Positions 9,753 to 22,935 of a stretch of DNA of 64,000 bases are shown here, one piece after another. The position numbers were made by a program, and so were the translations under genes. The DNA is from Calcarisporiella thermophila CBS 279.70. Its lineage: Eukaryota > Calcarisporiellomycota. Numbering within the stretch: the stretch's first letter is position 1; each line of letters starts with the position of its first letter. The stretch is taken from NCBI RefSeq assembly GCF_041956535.1, contig NW_027192198.1:566714-630713 (forward strand), read 5' to 3'. The notes below the pieces were generated by a model. The model saw only the letters and a list, made by a program, of their open reading frames with translations, did not search any database and was not told where the DNA came from.

Positions 9753-12700
9753 ATGATGGGAGAAAATCTTCCGATCCAGTTTCAGGAGCATCTCCAGGTA
9801 AACGCGACTTATTTAGTTTCCATATCGAGTTTCTGCTTTAATTAAGCACCAACTATATTAATTCAATTGATAATGAATTCCAAGAACAAGCACACAATCA
9901 AATTCCTTTTTCACGATTTTTTCTATTTGAATTAAACATTGTATATATGTGTATTCTAATAGCTCCAATCTCTTGGGATTAATGTTGCGAGTATCAGCTT
10001 CAACACGCTAACTCTTGAATCCGATCGCTTTATCTGCGTTCGTGAGAAAATTGGAGAACAGAATCAGGTTGTAATCGTCGATTTATCTGATCCAAATAAT
10101 CTTATTCGACGACCCATCACTGCTGATTCTGCTATCATGCATCCTACAACCAAAATAATTGCTTTAAAAGGTTCGTATTAAGAAAATGAGAAATAGATGC
10201 TTATCACAATAACTGATTTGCCCTCCCCATAATAGCTGGCCGACAACTACAGATATTCAATCTGGAAACAAAATCCAAGATAAAGGCACATGTAATGCAT
10301 GATGATGTCACATTTTGGAAATGGATATCCGTCAAGACTATTGGTATCGTGACTGAGTCGTCAGTCTATCACTGGTCAATTGACAGCGACTCACAGCCCA
10401 CAAAAATGTTTGACCGCCATGTTAATTTAAACGGCTGCCAGATTATCAACTATCGCGTCAATGCTGATGAAAAATGGTTCCTACTTAGCGGAATTTCTGC
10501 TAGAGTAAGTCTACATTTATTGCAACTTCTATTTGCAATAATAATGGGTATATATATATATATATATATTTTCAGGATGGAAGAGTGGTTGGTGCCATGC
10601 AGCTCTACTCGAAGGAACGCGGAATTAGTCAACCAATTGAAGGTCATGCCGGTGCGTTTGCAGAGATAAAACTCGAGGGAGCCCCAGCGCCGACAAAGCT
10701 TTTTAGCTTTGCTGTCCGCTCTGCTACTGGTGCCAAGGTATGCGATTAGTTGAATGTGTGGAATTTTCGATCATATCGTTGAAACGATTTTATTTTAGTT
10801 GCATATTGTCGAGATCGACCACAAGGAGCCCAATCCTGTTTTTCAAAAGAAGGCGGTCGACATCTTTTTCCCTCCTGAAGCCGCCAATGATTTCCCGGTT
10901 GCAATGCAAATTAGCCATAAATACAGCATTATCTATTTAGTAACTAAGTACGGGTTCTGTCACCTTTATGACCTTGAGACTGGCGCGTGTATTTACATGA
11001 ACCGGGTCAGCGGTGAGACGATCTTTGTCACGGCGGAGCATGAGGCTACCAGTGGCATTATCGGAGTGAATCGCAAGGGGCAAGTTCTTTCAATTAGCGT
11101 GGATGAACAAAATATCATTCCGTACATTGTGAACAACCTCGGCAATACAGAGATGGCATTAAGAATTGCCTCGCGAAATAATCTGCCTGGAGCAGATGAG
11201 CTTTGCGTCGCAAGATTCCAGCAACTTCTTCAGACTGGAAACTATAATGATGCTGCCAAAATTGCCGCTACCTCACCAAGAGTAAATAATTTTTGTCTTT
11301 TCTTTTTCTCGTGCTTTATGTTAAATTTAGCTGTATGCTATAGGGTATTCTACGCACTCCACAAACCATTGAGCAATTTAAGCATTTGCAAGGGCAACCT
11401 CCTCCAATTCTTCTTTATTTCGGATTCTTACTGGAATCAGGCGAGTTGAATAAGCACGAGTCAATTGAGCTTGCTCGTCCCGTCTTACTGCAAGGTCGTA
11501 AGCAGCTTCTTGAAAAATGGCTCAAGGAGAACAAGGTATAGCTATGAGTTTAACGGTATAATGAAAACTGGCACCCATTGAAATTTCGAATGTTGTGTTA
11601 TATTAGCTCGAATGCAGTGAAGAGTTGGGTGATATTGTAAAGCAGCACGATGTAACACTTGCACTATCCGTTTATCTTCGTGCAAATGTACCAAACAAGG
11701 TTATCGCTTGCTTCGCTGAGACACAGCAGTACCCTAAGATTATACTCTACGCCAAGAAGGTTGGCTACACACCCGATTACACTTCACTCTTGCAACATAT
11801 CATGCGCATTGACCCTGAGCGCGGGGCAGAGTTTGCAACTATGCTAGTTAACGATGAAAGTGGACCTCTAGTAGAGGTTGAACGAGTAAGAATTCATCAA
11901 ATTCTGTACTTTGAATTCTTTGAATGTGATTTTCAACAACACTTTTTTTTAATCAACTTCAGGTAGTAGACGTTTTCCTTTCTCAAAACATGATACAGCA
12001 AGCAACATCTTTTTTACTCGATGCTCTCAAGGACAATAAACCTGAACAAGCTCATCTGCAAACTCGCTTATTGGAGATGAATCTTCTTCATGCTCCCCAG
12101 GTTGCCGACGCGATTCTTGGCAATAACATGTTTACACATTATGACCGTAACACTATTGCTCCCCTATGTGAACGTGCTGGCCTTTATCAGAGGGTTCCTA
12201 TTTTTTCTTAATACTCAAATTGGATTAGACGTTAACCATCTGTGTATACTTCTTGGATAGGCTTTGGAGCATTACACTGATATTAAGGACATCAAGCGAG
12301 TGCTAGTTACTTTTGGCCATACGATAACTCCAGAAGTAAATATTCTGAATAATTCAGGGTACAGATGTCAAAATCTTATCATTCTTTATATTTTTTTTAC
12401 TTTAGTGGTTTGTCAATTACTTTGGGCAACTTTCTGTGGAACAGACGCTCGAGTGCTTGAAAGAAATGTTGTCAAACAACCTTCGGCAAAATCTGCAAAT
12501 ATGTGTGCAGGTCGCGATTAAATACTCAGAACAGCTTGGACCACAAAATCTTATTGAGCTATTTGAGTCTTTCAAGAGTTTCGAGGGTATGTCTGCGATT
12601 ATGCATTTTCATTGTAATTTTAGCTTCATCTGAATTTTTACTCGTATTTTTCCAGGTCTATATTACTATCTTGGCTCCATTGTTAACTTAAGTCAGGATC

Positions 12701-15700
12701 CAATTGTGCATTTCAAGTATATTGAAGCCGCATGTCGCACTGGTCAGATGAAGGAGGTGGAAAGAATCTGCCGTGAGAGCAATTACTACGATCCCGAAAA
12801 AGTGAAGAACTTTTTAAAGGTTTGTACACTTACCACTTTTTTTTATATTTTATGGTTTATGCGGAATCAATATTTCTGATTTTCTCAACTATGGTAATTG
12901 TATTTTCAGGAAGCTAAACTCAGTGACCAGCTGCCGCTAATTATTGTGTGCGATCGATTTGATCTGGTGCATGATCTTGTCCTCTATCTTTACCAAAACA
13001 ATCTCCACAAATATATTGAAGTTTATGTGCAACAAGTGAACTCCTCGCGCACTCCTGCTGTTATCGGCGCATTGCTCGACGTGGACTGCAATGAATCTAT
13101 CATACAAAGCCTTCTTATGTCTGTGCGAGGTCCAGTTCCAGTCGACCAGCTTGTGGAGGAGACGGAAAAACGCAACCGGCTAAAGCTTTTGCTCCCGTGG
13201 CTAGAAGTGCGCGTAAACGAGGGCAGCCAGGACCCTTCGGTTTATAACGCTGTAGCCAAGATTTATATTGACACCAATAACAACCCCGAGCCATTCCTCA
13301 AAGAGAATCAGGTAAATTGCAAAAACTAGGAGCTAAAAATTCAACACTTATAATTGTAATTCAAAATAGTACTATGACTCTCGTGAAGTTGGAAAATATT
13401 GCGAGAAGCGCGATCCTTATCTGGCGTTTGTGGCGTACCAGCGTGGCCAATGCGATTATGAATTGGTCAATGTCACCAACGAAAATTCCATGTTCAAGCA
13501 TCAGGCGCGCTATCTGGTCAAACGCCGTGATTTGGATCTCTGGGCTCATGTACTCAATGAATCTAATGCATATCGCCGTCAGCTCATTGACCAAGTTGTT
13601 GGGGCTGCATTGCCCGAGACTTCGGACCCTGAAGATGTTTCTTTGACTGTGAAAGCTTTCATGGCGGCGGATCTACCTAATGAACTGATCGAGCTTCTTG
13701 AAAAAATTGTGCTGGAGAATTCTGCCTTTAGTGACAACCGAAACCTTCAAAATTTACTTATTTTGACGGCAATCAAAGTACAGCGGCTCTTTTTTATCCT
13801 TTTAATTTCACTTTTACTAATCTCAACGCGTATTTTGTTTAGGCCGATCAATCCAAGGTTATGGACCTAATCCAGCGTCTAGACAATTTTGATGCTCCCG
13901 ATGTGGCGACCATTGCTACTGGCGCTGGCTTGCATGAGGAGGCATTTGCTATCTACAAAAAATACAAAGTTAACACTTCTGCTGTCGATGTTTTAATTGA
14001 TAATATTGGAAGCATCGATCGTGCTTATGAGTACGCTGAACAAGTCGAAGAGCCTGAGGTTTGGAGTCGTCTTGCAAAAGCACAGCTTGAGGGCATGCGC
14101 ATTAAAGATGCCATTGGTATACCTTTTTTTTTTACTTCATTTCTTTTTATTGTTTTGATCTAGTTAAACTCTCATTTCAGATTCTTATATTCGCGCGAAT
14201 GACTCCAGCAACTATCTCGAGGTAGCTAGCTATGCGTCCCGTGCTGGCAAATATGAGGATCTTGTGCGCTTCCTACAAATGGCGCGCAAGAAAATGCGTG
14301 AGCCTTTTATTGACAGCGAACTGCTTTTTGCATATGCGAAAATCGAACATATTGCAGACATGGAGGAATTCCTTAATAGTCCTAATGTTGCTCAGATTCA
14401 GAATGTTGCGGATCGCTGCTATGATGAGAGACTCTTCGAGGCTGCTAGGATCTTGTATACTAATATTTCTAATTGGGGAAGGCTTGCTTCAACCCTCGTA
14501 CATTTGGGTGAATATCAGTCAGCTGTTGACGGTGCCCGTAAGGCGAATAATACCAAGTGAGATAATGTTTTTCTGTTATACTGCCCACCAGTTGTTAACT
14601 TTAATTTTCTGCTTCAGAGTATGGAAGGAGGTCAACGCTGCCTGTGTGGAGCATCGTGAATTCCGTCTCGCACAGATTTGTGGACTTCACTTGATAATTC
14701 ACGCTGAAGAATTGGAGCAGCTAATTAAAGTGTACGAAAGCAATGGCTATCTTGAAGAGCTTATGCAGCTTCTGGAAGCTGGGCTTGGCTTGGAACGCGC
14801 GCACATGGGTATGTTCACCGAACTTGCGATACTCTATGCTAAGTACAAGCCCGAGAAAATGATGGAGCACCTGAAGTTATTCTGGTCGCGTATTAACATT
14901 CCTAAGGTGATCCGTGCATGTGAGGAGGCACATCTATGGCCTGAGCTTGTCTTCCTTCACGTGCACTATGACGAATACGATAATGCTGCGCTGGCCATGA
15001 TGGAACACGCTGCAGACGCGTGGGAGCATGCTTCATTTAAGGACATTATAGTTAAGGTGTCCAACCTTGAAATTTGTTATAAGGCGCTGCGCTTTTACCT
15101 CGACGAGCAGCCACTTCTGATCAATGAACTCCTCTCTACACTCGCAAACCGCCTCGATCATACACGGGTAGTGAAAATGTTCCAAAAATCGGATAACATT
15201 CCCCTCATCAAGCCTTATCTTGTCTCCGTGCAACCGGTCAATAACCGCTCGGTGAACGATGCCTACAATGACCTCCTTGTGGAAGAGGAGGACTTCGTCA
15301 CCCTGCGTGATTCCACTGAAAACTTTGACAACTTTGACAGCCTGGAGCTCGCCAAGCGTCTTGAGAAACACGAACTCCTGGAATTCCGACGCATTGCTGC
15401 GCATCTTTATAAGCGCAACAAACGGTGGAACCAGTCAATCCAACTGTCAAAGCAAGACAAGCTCTATAAGGATGCCATGGAAACAGCGGCTGCATCGCGT
15501 GACACTGAGGTAGCGGAGGAACTTCTGCGGTACTTTGTCGAAATCGCGAACCGCGAATGTTTTGCTGCATGTTTGTTTACTTGCTATGATCTCCTGCGAC
15601 CTGATGTTGTGCTTGAGACCGCATGGCGCAATCAGTTGTACGATTTCGCAATGCCATATATGATTCAAATCACACGGGAATATATTGACAAGGTGAACAC

Positions 15701-15932
15701 GCTAGAGCAGAAGGAGGCTGAGAGGGCAGAAAAGGAAAAGGCAAAAGAAGCTCAGGGTAAGTCTTAGGCTCAAATTCGTTGATTCGAACCAAATCTCATA
15801 TCATTTTCTCGCTTTTTTCTAGAGCAAACTGTTGTTCCTCCTGCTGGAGGATTCAGCGCTCCGCTGATGATCACGCATACTGCCATGCCTCCCAACAATA
15901 TGGGATATGGTGTGCCTCCAGGTGGATTCTAG
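9753..15932 (+). CDS. CHC1: clathrin heavy chain
   Basis: Forms the three-legged triskelion coat for endocytosis and TGN/endosome sorting. Seventeen exons join without frame conflict into ~1,680 residues, the usual family length. The start is [20 protein letters not shown], matching the conserved N-terminus. The seven-bladed propeller includes ATGAKLHIVEI and [14 protein letters not shown]. The linker is followed by CHCR alpha-zigzag repeats ([35 protein letters not shown]). The proximal leg and trimerisation region are present ([10 protein letters not shown], then a charged [17 protein letters not shown] helix), and the tail is Pro/Gly-rich ([12 protein letters not shown]). Several introns have non-consensus donors (GTTCCT after LYQR, GTTCGT after IALK). 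One intron carries a (TA)10 tract. No truncation is visible. Confidence 0.97.
10549..10568. repeat. (TA)10 microsatellite in a clathrin intron
   Basis: Ten TA units directly before the TTTTCAG acceptor of the third intron, in the place of a polypyrimidine tract. Confidence 0.85.
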
Positions 15933-17319
15933 TCGAAAAGGATGGGCTGAAATTAGTATGTGAAAACTGAATCTATTTTCCTTTGTTTTTGCATATTTTA
16001 TACTTTTTTTTTGTGTGTTCATTTTTATACATATATATCTTTGTGGGCATAGATTTAATTGGGAAAATAAAATTTTTTCTTCCTGTTGTGGTTGGTAATA
16101 TAGTATGTATAGGGATAGAATGTGGGCCTTGAAGATGTTCCGGGAAGCTGAATAAGTTTGATCTACCTTGTCTGCTTGCCTCAAAAAAAAAACTAAAGTT
16201 GATTTTATTTCATCACACCACTTGTTGGTTGTTGGTGGGTAGATAGTATTGTGGTTTGCTGGAGTTCTTTTTTTCTTTCATTTAATAAAAAAATTACCTT
16301 GACTATTCATTGAGTAAATTTTTACATTGATGAATGAAATCAATTGGTTTTCATTTGATGATTATGGAGGGAAATGAAATCCTGATATAGATGATGACGA
16401 ACTATCAATCTCGATGGTGCCTGTAAGGGTAATGAGGATATTTAGATGCATCCATCTGATGGCACTCAATTATTTAATAACTGACATTACTTTGACTATT
16501 AATCCATTCTATATTTACCTTATATTAATTAATAATATTATTCCGTTTTTGTTTAATCCTCATATTTTAGGAGGCAGGGTGACGCATACCGCGCTGACTT
16601 TCAATCGTATGCACATCATATGAAAAAGGTGGCCCTTCCCCTTGGCCTTGCAGAATAATGGTGGGAGCGCATCCGTGATAAAAAATCTTTAATATGAAAT
16701 GCGTGGATCCATTTTACCATGGTTTTAATAAAAGCTCATCATTCTCTGCATCCAAGACCAATATTGCTACGGGGCAATGTTCTACCACAATGGAAGAGGA
16801 TTAATTGCGTCGATTTTGTCTCGTCCTTCTGATTTTCGTTTATATGCCAGCAAAACATATACTGTTATCATCTCACATTTCGATTCTTGATCCATTCTCA
16901 CCATCACAAACCATCCAATTTGCGACTGGTCAGAACCATCAACCCTAACCAGCGTCGCTCTCGAAATAGAAACTTAATCTCACTTATTGCTCTGCTCCTG
17001 CATCTTGTTTTAGTTGATTCTACACGTGGTAAGTCGATTGCACTCTATTTGCACTCTATATTAACTTTCTCAGTAATGTTGATTATATACAATTCTGGTC
17101 TTAATTGTGCACAGCATTTACAAACATATAAACTTTGCTGTACAAAGTTGCTTCTGTTACCTCCCCTCCCCTCTCGTTTCACTATACACTAAGAATTTCC
17201 CTACTTTATCTCCGCACATCCGAGCTGAAGGCACAGAAGAGCCCTGCAATTGTACTGTGAGTTAAGCACTAAGAACATCGAAGAGTAACGTAGTTGAGCG
17301 AAACCAGCCAAGCCTAGCA
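15933..17319. other. intergenic, 3' flank of clathrin and PAK promoter
   Basis: AT-rich first half. The 16860-17319 part is less AT-rich and contains a CACGTG at 17023-17028 directly before a GTAAGT. That pattern fits a 5'UTR exon and intron for the PAK gene. No coding exon supported. Confidence 0.45.
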
Positions 17320-19763
17320 ATGCCCCGCACCTACACTGCTGGTTATCTTTCGGTAAAGGAAGATGGATTAAGAGCATGGATATGGAGCCGGCGATATATT
17401 GTACTCAATGAAACGACGCTCAGATTCTTCCGCAATGAGGTAAATTTTATATTGATTACCATGGGCCTTCTCTATATACTCAATCGCTTATTCAATGTGC
17501 AGCAAACTGGTCAGCCTATGACGACCTTGAACCTCTCTGATGTCGTTAATGTCACACGTAGTGAACTCAAGCCTTATTGTTTCGAGGTATCAACTCGCGA
17601 CAAGAAGACATTCTACTTTGCGTGTAAGAATGATGAAGAATTATACTCATGGATGGACGAGGTTTATCGCTTATCTCCGCTGGGAGCTTCGGGACCAACC
17701 AATTTTGTGCACCAAGTGCACGTAGGCTATGATCCATTGAAAGGGACCTTTACGGTAGGGATCTATTGTTTCAAGGTGGTAGCGGGTTAAAACCTAACTT
17801 AAACTTTCATAGGGGCTTCCGGATGCATGGATGAAATTGCTGAAAGGCTCAGCAATCACGAAGGAGGATTATGCCAAGAACCCGCAAGCCGTGCTCGATG
17901 TCCTCGAGTTTTACACCGATCAGCAGCGACGGGAAAATGAGGGATATGGTTCAAATGGCATCATGCGTTTATTACCTGAAGACGACAATCCAATGTCGCG
18001 CACACCAGCTTCTTCTAAATCTCCTTCGCCATACTTGGATGATTCTGACGGGTTTGATCGCGACTTTAGCGACCTCAGGCTGAACGATCACCCATCGAAA
18101 ATTAAAAGCCCATACGGGCGGAGTGATGCAGCCGATATGAGCCGCCGAAAGCAGCATGAAGATTCGCGCGGAGTCCCCACTCGCCCTCCCCGTCCTCCAC
18201 TTCATTTGGAGTCCTCTGACAATGGCATGCTTCGGCCTTCTCCCCCTTCATACGCGCCTCCGGTACCATCACAAACATGGGGTTGATTCGAATACTGGAC
18301 AAAATTTCTTAATTTTTCTTACTGTTATATTAGTCTCCACGACCCTCGCCTGGGAGCCCATATTCCTCGCTGCATTCTTCGTCTTCCCAGCTCCCTCCTA
18401 TTCCAAGTGGAGATCAAACCCGAGATCGCCCCAAAGATACCTCTCCCGCTCTTCCCGCTGTAAAACGCGACCAGCGTGAAATTATCCCCAAGCGTTCCGA
18501 AACGGAAAAATTAAGTTTGTCTCCGTTCAAGACAAAACCGAAGGAGCTACCCGCCGTGCCCCCTATAGCCCGCACCCCCACCGCGCCTGCTACTTCTGAG
18601 CCGCAACCCGTAAAGAAATCTGCGCCCCCCGCCAACACAGTACCTAAGAAAATTGAACAGCGGATTAGCACTATGACCGAAGCGCAAATTATGGAGAAGC
18701 TCCGTACGTGAATCTTTGCGACTCTGATTGGATATATGCCTCATTCTTGAATTATTTGCCTTTTTCTTTAGATTCGGTGGTATCCAAAGGCGATCCCAAC
18801 GCGATCTACACCAAGACCAAGAAAATTGGTCAGGGAGCATCCGGCTCAGTCTATGTTGCGAAGCACCTGGCGACAAGTAAGAAAGCAGCCATCAAGCAAA
18901 TTGATTTATCTCGTCAGCCCCGCAAAGAGTTGATTGTGAACGAGATTCTTGTGATGAAAGAAAGCCAACATCCCAACATCGTTAATTTCCTCGATTCCTA
19001 TTTGATTGGGCGCAACGAGCTGTGGGTGGTGATGGAATATATGGAGGGGGGTGCGCTGACGGATGTGATAGAAAATAACACGATGACGGAGGAGCAGATC
19101 GCGGCAGTATGTCTCGAGACGTGCAAGGGACTCTGTCACCTGCATGCACAGAACATCATCCACCGCGATATCAAAAGTGACAATGTGCTTTTAAATGCTC
19201 AGGGGCAGGTGAAGATTACCGACTTCGGATTCTGTGCGAAACTTACTGAGCAAAAGAATAAACGTGCGACCATGGTTGGCACGCCTTACTGGAGTATGTA
19301 TATTCTTTCCCGAATTTTCTTATCAACAGAATGTAACAAGAAACTTTGTGTATTTTTTTCAGTGGCTCCTGAGGTAGTGAAGCAGAAGGAATACGGTCCT
19401 AAAGTGGACATCTGGAGTTTAGGTAAGCACAAAGTTTGCTTTTTTCTTTAAAATGGTGTGCAGAGCTGAATATGTGATGGCATATTCTTAGGCATCATGG
19501 CCATTGAGATGATAGAAAAAGAACCACCTTACCTAGATGAGGAGCCCTTGAAGGCGCTCTATCTCATCGCCACAAACGGCACACCCACCCTCAAGAGTCC
19601 CCAGACTTTGAGTAGGGAGCTTAAGAGTTTTCTTGCGGTGTGCTTATGCGTCGATGTGAAAAGCCGTGCTACAGCAGACGAATTACTAGATCACGAATTT
19701 CTCAAAAAATCCGCGCCACTAAGCTCCCTGGCGCCTTTGTTAAGATTCAAGATGAATCAGTGA
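17320..19763 (+). CDS. CLA4: p21-activated kinase with N-terminal PH domain (Cla4 type)
   Basis: Ste20-family Ser/Thr kinase acting downstream of Cdc42/Rac in polarity and septin organisation. Seven exons give ~680 residues. The PH domain is at residues 1-115 ([20 protein letters not shown] ... WMDEVYRL). The CRIB/PBD follows directly ([21 protein letters not shown]), with the autoinhibitory segment to about 180 and then a Ser/Pro-rich linker. The kinase domain is complete: Gly loop [15 protein letters not shown] Lys, [28 protein letters not shown] and WSLGIMAIE. PH plus CRIB order identifies Cla4/Skm1-type rather than Ste20. The third intron is placed at a GTACCA donor because it restores the frame; using the GTTGAT 15 nt later would shift it. 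Confidence 0.93.
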
Positions 19764-21853
19764 ACAAATCTGTTACAATTTTTTCCTGCCTTTTTCAGCT
19801 TCGCTTTTTCTCTTCACCGCCAGATACCTTCAATTCTTTGAAGATTCGGACAATTTGGCTTCGCATTCTGTAGCTTTCCCTTTAGTTAATGGTTTTTTTT
19901 TTGTAAGATCAAAGTTAATACATAGTGTTTTACACCACTCCGTATATTATTATTTGGTTTTTCTTTTACTATCAGACTTTCGTTATATATTTTCTTTATT
20001 TTCAGTGTTCGTGTGAATATGGTGGTATTTTTTCTCTTTGCTATGGATGAAAATTTTTTTTCGAGTGGACTTGACTGTAATCCTTATGTTTTTTTTTATA
20101 ATAATTCAATCTTTCATCCGATTCTGAAGCTTGACTCGAGTGCTCGCCATCATCAACTATTACAGACTTTCAGATAGTGCTAGAAGCTTGCCATAATCCG
20201 AAATAAGAAGAACCACTTTAACGAGAGCTGAGCTCCAATACTTTTCGTCAGCTTTTTTTCTATATAACCTGATTGCATAAACTACGCCATCACCGCTTGC
20301 ATTTGCAATTAAAGATAGAATGTTTCACGTAGAGAAAGCGTGACTAAAGATCAAGTTGAATTTGGGTAAGTAGAACTACTAGGAAAGTTCTTCGGAATGA
20401 ACATTTCTCTGCGGGCAAAACAGGTTGAAGTGCTATTTCAATAGCCGGTTCCAAGGCGATGAGGATTCGCTTGTTGGATCACCTATAATTAGCATGCGCC
20501 ATGGTTGGCTAACAAACCGGTTGGAATAATATGAAAATTAAAGCCAGATAATTGACTCTACCAGAGAAGGGTGCAATCTGCGACATAGAGTAATTTAATG
20601 AAATCAGGGATGGATCACGAAAGTTAGGCATTTGACTGACGCTATTTCCGTAACCAATGCTAATGACATTAAAACTGGCCAGATGCAGCTTTTCGATTGA
20701 ATCCAATGGGCGTGTTCTTCCCCCCCCCCCCCCTCTACAACTCATTTTGTCATGTTTAGGCGGAACTTGTAACCTGAAGAAACCAACTTCGACGCTGTCC
20801 ATGACGCATTGGGATTGCGAAGATATAGAGCGTCTACTCTCTCGATTTGGCCCACGGATAATCTGCGGGATCTATAGACACCCACATACCTTGGAATGAA
20901 ATCTTTTCCGCCGTTGCTCCTCTGGTTGAACTACGCATTTTTCTGTGTTTTCTGAGCCCAAGATTGTGGATAAGCGGTCTAAGGGCTACATTGTTTCATA
21001 CCACGTTATCGAGGTGGAACCATCGCATTTGTCGCAGGCCTTTGACTAACGAGGCTGTTTTCCACCTGGGCATTGTACATGGTGCGGTGACCAAGGACAG
21101 CCGTAGCACGATTAAAAGAATCCTGGGAACAAGAGGATGCAGTTACATATTGCATGACACGCTGTACAGATTTGTAAGAGCTTTTTTCCAATGTGACTGC
21201 AAGATTTGCATAAGCCATCTGCGCAATCCCATGCAGGTCGGTGTCCGAATGATGAGGGGGAGGGTGGGAAGCGAATCGCGTGGAAATGGGCGGGCGAAGG
21301 AAGGGCCGGATATTCGCGGAAGACAGCTTGGCTTTATTTTATGGGTGCAGGCAGTTTCGTCCAAACGTGGCCTAGATGGACGTGGGCCGTCACCCGTGAG
21401 GAGAGCAACGAGGTCGGCCGACGCACCCGTGTTGAGAAGGTTGGTGCTAACCTCCTGGTGCTGCTGCTTGAACGATGGCGTAAACCCTTTTTGCGCGCCT
21501 CTATCCCTAAAGTAGTGCACATGGCTTGCAGCTGTTCCTGTGCGCGGTGTCAGCAAGAGGAGAGAAGGGGAGGGGAAATAGAGCCGAAAGAGGGCGATGG
21601 AGTACCCTACCGCAACGAGTTACCAAAAAATTTTTATTAAAAATAGTGACGCACAATTTTCACTGGGCGATTGCCACCCTCCCTCTGCCCCTGGAAATAT
21701 ATATTCCTTGGAAATAATTTTTTTTCCCCTTCCCTGCCTCCCTCTTCTCGCGCCCCTTCCACCGTGGACTTAAGCTCTGCGCGCTTTTCTGCCTTTTTGT
21801 CTATTCTCTCTCCGGTCTGCGGCCGTCCTGCCCCACACAGCAAGAACCCTCCA
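19764..21853. other. 2.1-kb intergenic region upstream of the forkhead gene
   Basis: The first ~1.1 kb is AT-rich. A run of 14 C lies at 20720-20733. From about 20,950 to 21,850 base composition becomes GC-richer, with overlapping open frames on both strands (for example 20964-21515 on + and 21143-21556 on -). None looks like a known protein. Probably long promoter and 5'UTR of the forkhead gene, or an unrecognised transcript. Confidence 0.4.
20720..20733. repeat. poly-C tract (14 nt)
   Basis: Homopolymer of 14 C, the longest C-run seen in the window. Confidence 0.85.
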
Positions 21854-22935
21854 ATGTCGTCGGATATGTTCAGTCTACCGTTTTCTCTTGGCCATGCTTG
21901 GCCAACAGTTGCGAGTGAAAAATACGCCCCACCTTCGGCCCAGCCCTTCGCCTCAGCCATCCCTGTTCGCCCTCTTATGGAGGAGCGCTCCTATCATGCC
22001 CCATACAGCGAGGCCGACTTAGCTACCAGTTCGGCCGATTGGTACGAGAACGCCTCTATTCATGCCCCTGTTCCCGCCGCAATATCAACCCCCGCCTTCA
22101 CCGCCATGCTCCCGTCTCCCCCACCTCGATACTCTTCTCAAAACCAGCTCTTGCTTTCATCGGTAAAACAGGATCCATCAATGCAGCGTAGGCGTGAATT
22201 GATGAGCGGACCAAAGGCATGTTCAAACTCCTTTTCCCTGACTAGCCCCCCGCTCTCTGAGGGCGAAGAGCCGACCAAACGCCATCCATGCACATCCGGA
22301 GGCCGCCGGGGAAACACAGGGAATCGTCCACCGAATTCCTACACTGCTCTTATCAAAGAGGCAATCGAGTCTAGTCCGCAAAAGAAAATGACTGTCTCTG
22401 AAATCTACGACTACTTTCTGACACATTACCCCTTCTTCAGAACAACAACCTGCACCTGGAAAGTAAGTATCATTCACCTTATTACTTGGTGGGGTATTTT
22501 TGCTTGCACTTGCTCTGACTCAGTCAACTGTGCCATACACATTGCTTTAACCCTGTCTTCCATACAATTCCAATGTAGAATTCAATTCGTCACAATCTTA
22601 CAATGAAACGCATATTCGTTCGGGATGCAAGACCAAGCAATGAGCCCGGAAAGGGGGGTTTCTGGACTGTGGACACAAGGATAAAGGAGGAGGCGAACAC
22701 AGAGTCGCGACGAAAGCCTTGCCATTTCATAACAAACCGGAGGGATGATGAGGTGAATATCACCGCCTCTTCCTCGGCCCCTTCCCTCAGCTCTTGCTAC
22801 TACCATAACTACCTTTCATCGTCGGAAGACACGACTGGGGTCTCCTACTTCGCCTACGCCTCTCCAACTACAAACTCCACCTCATCCGGCTACTCATTAA
22901 CTTCAACGGTACCTCTTACATCCCAGTTTCAATAG
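21854..22935 (+). CDS. forkhead-domain transcription factor
   Basis: 321 residues in two exons (intron 22463-22578). The N-terminal ~155 residues are Ser/Pro/Ala-rich and disordered. The winged helix spans about residues 158-240: RPPNSYTALIKEAIESSPQK, VSEIYDYFLTHYPFFR, then WKNSIRHNLTMKRIFVRDAR and GKGGFWTVD. The recognition helix core NSIRHNL is intact and split by the intron just before Asn. The first helix starts RPPNSY instead of the usual KPPYSY, and the helix 2-3 turn (TTTCTW) is unusual, so it is a divergent member. No FHA domain is present, unlike Fkh1/Fkh2. An in-frame ATG 183 nt upstream exists; the chosen start follows a CCA ATG context and begins the conserved-looking part. Confidence 0.88.

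Noticed and set aside
20964-21640. Frames of 60-180 codons on both strands
   Set aside because: Mutually overlapping, no family resemblance; explained by higher GC and few stops.
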